Origin: Clostridium saccharoperbutylacetonicum N1-4(HMT)
Lineage (GTDB): Bacteria; Bacillota; Clostridia; Clostridiales; Clostridiaceae
Reading direction: 5' to 3'
Assembly (NCBI RefSeq): GCF_000340885.1
Contig: NC_020291.1
Span: 867,001 to 931,000, forward strand
Length of the DNA: 64,000 nucleotides
The notes under the pieces were generated by a model. The model made no database searches and had not been told where the DNA came from. It saw only the letters and a program-made list of their open reading frames with translations. The position numbers were made by a program, and so were the translations under genes. Shown piece after piece: positions 59,621 through 64,000 of the stretch; positions within the stretch are counted from its first letter, which is position 1; each line of letters starts with the position of its first letter.

Positions 59621-60505
59621 ATGTTCCAAATATCATTTTCTGTAAACTATTCTGAAATCGAAGTAATACTTGATAAACTTATAAGTATAGGGTTCTATTC
59701 TACTTATTATGATGCTCCCTATCAAGTAACTGTTGATTCTAATGGATATGGCTTTTATGAAAAAGAAAATGAAGTTATAGAATTAAAGGTTTATCCAGAA
59801 TGTGAAAACTATGAGGAATGTGAAAAATGTATTGCTAAAATAAAAGAAGTATTAAATTTAGATAAAAAAATAAATTTAATAGAAATAAAAGATGACAACT
59901 GGCAGAAGCCATTTGAACCAGTAGATTTAAATAATGGATGGATAATTGCAGAACCAAATGAAATGATTGATGGAAAGAAAAATAAAATAAACTTTGAATC
60001 ACAAGGGTCTTTTGGTACCGGGCTTCATGAAACTACGCAAGATTTTCTTAGGTATATATTAGAAGAAGATTTTTCAGGTTTGAGCATATTTGATTTAGGA
60101 ACTGGTTCTGGAATATTAAGTATAGCAGCTGCATTAAAAAATGCAAAAAAAATAGTGGCATTAGATATACGAGATGTAACTAGTGAAGTATTATATAATG
60201 CCACCTTAAATAATATTAGTAATATAGAAGTTGTCGTTGCAGATGTTACATCTAAAGATTTAGGAAGTAAAGAGAAATTTGATGTAGTATTCATTAATAT
60301 TGGTGGAGAAGAAACTTTAGCTTCAATGGAACTTATAAATAATGTTATAAAGGATAATGGAAGATTGTATGTATCTGGTTTAGTAGAATGGAGCAGTAAT
60401 GTTGTTTATGAAGAATTAAAAGCTCAAGGATATGAATTAATAAAGAGCACAAAAACTAATGAATGGGTAACGATGATTTTAGAGAAAAAGTATAGGAATA
60501 AATAA
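59621..60505 (+). CDS. prmA: Ribosomal protein L11 methyltransferase-like protein (PrmA family)
   Basis: An SAM-dependent methyltransferase of about 294 residues. The N-terminal domain (about 1-110) resembles the PrmA substrate-recognition region; the catalytic domain has SQGSFGTGLHETTQ, motif I FDLGTGSGILSIAAA, LDIRD and the NIGGEET segment. Motif I of true PrmA is DVGCGSGILSIA, and here NIGGE replaces the usual NI(L/V)A, so a substrate other than L11 is possible. I use ATG 59621 with GAGGTG upstream. It stands alone between two flavodiiron genes. Confidence 0.75.
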   Translation: MFQISFSVNYSEIEVILDKLISIGFYSTYYDAPYQVTVDSNGYGFYEKENEVIELKVYPECENYEECEKCIAKIKEVLNLDKKINLIEIKDDNWQKPFEPVDLNNGWIIAEPNEMIDGKKNKINFESQGSFGTGLHETTQDFLRYILEEDFSGLSIFDLGTGSGILSIAAALKNAKKIVALDIRDVTSEVLYNATLNNISNIEVVVADVTSKDLGSKEKFDVVFINIGGEETLASMELINNVIKDNGRLYVSGLVEWSSNVVYEELKAQGYELIKSTKTNEWVTMILEKKYRNK

Positions 60506-60537
60506 GAAAAAGAAAAGCAGTTTAAAATGGTACCTAT

Positions 60538-60573
60538 AAACAGGACACTTTAAAAAAAGTCTCCTGTTTTTTA
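60538..60573 (+). terminator. Terminator of the methyltransferase gene
   Basis: AAACAGGACACTT (60538-60550) pairs with AAGTCTCCTGTTT (60558-60570) with one mismatch, followed by T residues. Confidence 0.8.
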
Positions 60574-60773
60574 TATCTAAACCAGTATAAAATTTATTAA
60601 GTATAAGCTATTGATAGGCTTTTTATAGATAAATTATTTCTTAATTTCGAAGTGATTTTTTTGTAAAGAAATGTTTTAATAAATAACAATTATTAGTTGA
60701 TATACTGTTAATAATTAATAAAATAGGATATAATATATTATATGGTTAAGTGCATCAAGGGAGGAATTAGTTT

Positions 60774-63302
60774 ATGGAAATATTGGAATTGAAAAAGGAT
60801 TTTTATTGGACAGGTGTATTAGACAAAGACTTAAAAGTATTTGATATTATTATGGAAACAGAATTTGGTAGTTCATATAATTCTTATTTACTTAAAACAA
60901 GTGATAAGACAGTTTTATTTGAAACAGCTAAAGCAAAGTTTTTTGATGGTTATTTAAATGCATTAGAGAAGTTGGTGGATATTAAAGATATTGATTATAT
61001 TGTTGTGAATCATACTGAACCAGATCATGCTGGAAGTATAGAAAAGCTTATTGAGATAAATCCTAATATTAAAATTGTTGGAACACAAGTTGCAATTGGA
61101 TTTTTAAAAAATATTGTAAATCGTGATTTTTATAGCATAACTGTAAAAGAAAATGATACTTTAAATGTAGGGGATAAAACTTTACGCTTTATGATGCTTC
61201 CAAATCTTCATTGGCCAGATACAATGTACACATACATAGAAGAAGATAAGACTTTATTGACTTGTGATTCTTTTGGATCTCATTATTGTTTTGATGAAAT
61301 TTTATTAAGTAAAGTTACAGATAATGAAGGATATTTAAGAGCAACTAAATATTATTTTGATTGCATTATAGGACCTTTTAAAAATCCATTTATGGTAAAA
61401 GCTTTGAATAGAATTAAAGATTTAGAGATAGATATGATTTGTACAGGACATGGACCAGTTATAGATTGCAGAATTGATGAGATTATTGAGCTTTATAAAA
61501 AATGGTGTACTGTAGTGAATCCAAATACTAAGAAAACAGTTATTATTCCTTATGTAAGTGCTTATGGATACACTAAGGAATTAGCAGGTAAGATAACTGA
61601 AGGAATTAAAGCTAGTGGAGATATAGATGTAAGATCTTATGATTTAGTAGAAGATGATAAAGAAAAAGTTTTAGAAGAATTAACTTTTGCTGATGGTATT
61701 TTATTTGGAACACCTACTATTGTTGGTGAAGCTCTAGAACCAATTTGGGAATTAACTATAAAAATGTTTGCACGAACTCATGGAGGGAAACTTGCTAGTG
61801 CATTTGGAAGTTATGGTTGGAGTGGAGAAGGAGTTCCACATATCATGCAAAGATTAAAGCAGCTTAATATGAAGATCGTTGAAGGCTTACGTATTAAGTT
61901 TAAGCCAAGTGATAATGATTTAAGTGAAGCTTATGATTTTGGATATAATTTTGGATGTGTTTTACAAAATAAAGAAAACCCAGCTAAGAAGTCTGCAAAG
62001 AGAACTTTAGTAAAATGTTTAGTTTGTGGTGAAATATTTGATTCTAGTCTTGAAATTTGCCCAGTTTGTGGAGTTGGAAAAGAAAACTTCATAGAGGTTG
62101 ATGATGATGAAAGTGATTATAAGAAAAACACTGATGAAATCTATTTAATTTTAGGAAATGGTGCGGCAGGTGTAAGTGCAGCTACCGCCATAAGGCAGAG
62201 AAATGAAACTTGTTCTATAGTTATGGTTTCAAATGAAAGTATATTAGGCTATAATCGCCCTATGTTAACTAAATCAATTATAGCTAAATTTAGACCAAAA
62301 CAAATCTTAATGCATGATAAATATTGGTACAAAGAAAAAAATATAACTAATGTTCTTGATAAAGAAATAATTAAGCTTGATACAAAAGAAAAAGAAGTAA
62401 TATTTAATGATGGAATTAAACTTAAATATGATAAATGTATATATGCATTAGGTTCTGAATGCTTTGTTCCACCAATAACAGGAATTGATAAAAAAGCTGT
62501 TATTGCAATACGTCGTGTTTCTGATGTTGATAAAATTATAGAAGTATTACCAAAGGTAAAAAATGTAGTTATAATTGGTGGAGGAGTTCTTGGGCTTGAA
62601 GCAGCTTGGGAATTAAGCAAAACAAAGTGTAAAGTTACTGTATTAGAAATTGCTGATACCTTAATGGGTACACAATTAGATCATGAAGGTGGAAAGTTCT
62701 TAGAAGAAGTAATAAAAGGAACTGGAATTGATATTAGATTAAATGTTAAGATTGATGAAATATTAGGGAAAAAATTAGCAACAGGAGTTAAAATTAATGG
62801 AAATGAAACTCTTGAGGCAGACCTTATTATTGTATCTTGTGGAATAGTGCCTAATTCGAAGATTGCTAAAGAAGCAGGAATCAATTCTCATAAATCCGTG
62901 CTTGTAAATGAAAAAATGGAAACTAATGTGGCAGATATCTATGCCTGTGGAGATTGTGCAGAATATGATGGAATAAATTATGGAACTTGGCCACAAGCTT
63001 TGGAAATGGGGAAAGTAGCTGGAGCAAATGCTGCAGGAGATTCTTTGAAATATGAAACAGTAGATGCAGCTTTAACTTTTAGTGGAATGAACACTTCAAT
63101 ATATGCAATTGGAGATAATGGAAAAAATCCATATCTAAAATATAAAACAGTAGAATTCAAAGATCCAATTAAGAAAATATATGAAAAATACTATTTCGCT
63201 AATAATCGTTTATGTGGAGCAATTTTAATTGGAGATACAAAAAAGATTGTTAAAGTAACACAAGATGTAAAAGAAAATAAATTATTTACTGACGTTTTTT
63301 AA
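60774..63302 (+). CDS. Flavodiiron-rubredoxin-NADH:rubredoxin oxidoreductase fusion (class F FDP)
   Basis: A single-chain NADH-to-oxygen (or NO) reductase of 842 residues. Residues 1-400 are a flavodiiron core (NHTEPDHAGS ligands, PYVSAYGYTKELA flavodoxin). Residues about 412-440 form a short rubredoxin with CLVC and CPVC. Residues about 458-842 form an FAD/NAD oxidoreductase (LGNGAAGVSAA, VVIIGGGVLGLEAAWEL, ADIYACGDCAEY). Electrons can flow NADH-FAD-Fe-FMN-diiron within one protein. This class is known in clostridia. The first module is close to fprA, so gene duplication followed by fusion is likely. Confidence 0.93.
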   Translation: MEILELKKDFYWTGVLDKDLKVFDIIMETEFGSSYNSYLLKTSDKTVLFETAKAKFFDGYLNALEKLVDIKDIDYIVVNHTEPDHAGSIEKLIEINPNIKIVGTQVAIGFLKNIVNRDFYSITVKENDTLNVGDKTLRFMMLPNLHWPDTMYTYIEEDKTLLTCDSFGSHYCFDEILLSKVTDNEGYLRATKYYFDCIIGPFKNPFMVKALNRIKDLEIDMICTGHGPVIDCRIDEIIELYKKWCTVVNPNTKKTVIIPYVSAYGYTKELAGKITEGIKASGDIDVRSYDLVEDDKEKVLEELTFADGILFGTPTIVGEALEPIWELTIKMFARTHGGKLASAFGSYGWSGEGVPHIMQRLKQLNMKIVEGLRIKFKPSDNDLSEAYDFGYNFGCVLQNKENPAKKSAKRTLVKCLVCGEIFDSSLEICPVCGVGKENFIEVDDDESDYKKNTDEIYLILGNGAAGVSAATAIRQRNETCSIVMVSNESILGYNRPMLTKSIIAKFRPKQILMHDKYWYKEKNITNVLDKEIIKLDTKEKEVIFNDGIKLKYDKCIYALGSECFVPPITGIDKKAVIAIRRVSDVDKIIEVLPKVKNVVIIGGGVLGLEAAWELSKTKCKVTVLEIADTLMGTQLDHEGGKFLEEVIKGTGIDIRLNVKIDEILGKKLATGVKINGNETLEADLIIVSCGIVPNSKIAKEAGINSHKSVLVNEKMETNVADIYACGDCAEYDGINYGTWPQALEMGKVAGANAAGDSLKYETVDAALTFSGMNTSIYAIGDNGKNPYLKYKTVEFKDPIKKIYEKYYFANNRLCGAILIGDTKKIVKVTQDVKENKLFTDVF

Positions 63303-63313
63303 AGTAATACCTG

Positions 63314-63349
63314 AAAAAATTAGAGCTTATTATGAGCTCTAATTTTTTT
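63314..63349 (+). terminator. Terminator of the flavodiiron fusion gene
   Basis: AAAAAATTAGAGCT (63314-63326 region) pairs with AGCTCTAATTTTTT (63334-63347), ending in a T-run. Confidence 0.85.
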
Positions 63350-63810
63350 ATTCTTTGAAATTTATAATTCAGTAAGATCTGTGGATAATATATAAAAAAG
63401 ACTATCTAACTGAGTTGTGTATAAGAAAAGAATAAAAAACAAATCATATTCGCCTGCATAAAATGTTCTCATATGCAGCATAGCTGCCATTTCTAATGTG
63501 CAGATTTTTCTCACATGCGTTCGAAAAGGCAGATGCGCACCTATAAAAAGAGTGCGAAGCACAATACGGAACTTAATATTAAAAATCTCCGGATCCATAG
63601 TCGCCTACGATTTTTTTATATACATCATAGTTGAATGTTGAAAAGAATACTAAATTATGATACTTTTATTATGTAGAAATGTATTACAAAATTATAGTCT
63701 ATTGCAGGGCGCAATTTTTTGTAAAGTTTGATTTAAAAATTGTTTATATTAAAAGTGAAACAGAAAAATGAACACGTGTGCAAAAAATGTGATTATAAAG
63801 GAGAATTGTT
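63350..63810. other. Intergenic region before the last gene
   Basis: Contains the CCTATAAA...AATACGGAAC hairpin repeat (63531-63575), a possible second terminator (AAAAATC / GATTTTTT, about 63580-63617) and, near 63771, TGAACACGTGTGCA, which resembles a CcpA cre site with two mismatches. A weak 78-codon frame on the minus strand (63362-63598) spans the repeat and is not believed. Confidence 0.5.
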
Positions 63811-64000
63811 ATGAGACTTGGAATGAGATGTCATGATGTAGTTCATACTAATCTTGAAGATTTAAGTGAAAGTATACAAAATAAGAATTTTAAAACTGTT
63901 CAGTTAGCACTAAGGAAAATTAATACGGGCTTCAATGCTAATAAAGCTCATATAACACCAGGAATGGCAAAGCATATAAGAGATATATTTGCTAAACATG
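63811..64000 (+). CDS. Sugar phosphate isomerase/epimerase-like protein (partial)
   Basis: Only the first 63 codons are in the window; the gene runs off the right edge. The start MRLGMRCHDVVHTNLEDL followed by FKTVQLALRKINTGFN and HITPGMAKHIRDIFAKH matches the xylose-isomerase-like TIM-barrel (AP endonuclease 2) family of clostridial sugar phosphate isomerase/epimerases. AAGGAG lies 8 bases before the ATG. The substrate cannot be told. Confidence 0.7.
   Translation, partial: MRLGMRCHDVVHTNLEDLSESIQNKNFKTVQLALRKINTGFNANKAHITPGMAKHIRDIFAKH

Noticed and set aside
60695..60725. TGTTAATAATTAATA near the flavodiiron fusion as a Rex site
   Set aside because: The half-sites are 3 rather than 4 bases apart and one arm has a mismatch, so support is too weak in this A+T-rich sequence.
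63362..63598. A 78-codon minus-strand frame near the right end
   Set aside because: It spans a dispersed hairpin repeat and a terminator region and has no ribosome site.

Overview
The window is a low-GC chromosomal segment from a saccharolytic, anaerobic Clostridium (sensu stricto; a C. beijerinckii-like solventogen is my best guess). The evidence is the strong A+T bias, the gene order glpF-glpP-glpK-glpA-(FAD reductase)-DUF1667 typical of clostridia, a clostridial flavodiiron-rubredoxin-reductase fusion, Fe-S-dependent serine dehydratase, and two families of short A+T-rich intergenic repeats. I see no rRNA, tRNA, CRISPR array, complete IS or prophage.

Layout. 1-4.3 kb (minus strand): argG-argH behind a probable ArgR-controlled promoter, then a DUF421/DUF4363 membrane pair. 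4.5-6.2 kb: a P-loop nucleoside kinase. 6.3-13.7 kb: the glycerol regulon (facilitator, antiterminator GlpP, kinase, a three-gene glycerol-3-phosphate dehydrogenase module). Three of its transcription units begin with the same RNA leader design, which should be the GlpP target. 13.8-17.1 kb: an AraC-type regulator, a YtxH/DUF948-like pair and lactate racemase larA behind an LldR-like operator.

17.1-40.6 kb is a galactoside-use region. It holds a GH36 alpha-galactosidase with a divergent AraC regulator, a GH2 beta-galactosidase beside a sugar acetyltransferase, and a YesMN-type two-component pair. It continues with a binding protein, two permeases and a GH42 beta-galactosidase, closed by a convergent LacI regulator (similar to Bacillus ganSPQA-ganR, but without the endogalactanase and the ATPase). 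Two inverted copies of a palindromic MITE-like element (19337-19844 and 26720-27030) bracket a foreign-looking block: an IS200 transposase relic plus a response regulator-kinase-ABC exporter operon.

40.8-44.5 kb: a chemoreceptor and L-serine dehydratase sdaAB-sdaAA. 44.8-52.4 kb: an OmpR-type two-component system, ApbE flavin transferase, and two paralogous membrane proteins that join NapH/NosR-like 4Fe-4S modules to tandem FMN-binding repeats. The first paralog is broken by a frameshift. Both transcription units carry the same triple CTAAG direct repeat at 11-bp period upstream of the -10 box, so I infer a small regulon for flavin-based electron transfer across the membrane.

52.4-57.4 kb: a TPP riboswitch and the thiW-thiD-thiC-thiM-thiE operon; thiM has its Shine-Dalgarno sequence separated from the ATG by a hairpin. 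57.4-63.4 kb: a hypothetical membrane protein, flavodiiron protein fprA, a PrmA-like methyltransferase and the fused flavodiiron-rubredoxin-NADH oxidoreductase (O2/NO detoxification). The window ends inside a TIM-barrel sugar-phosphate isomerase/epimerase-like gene.
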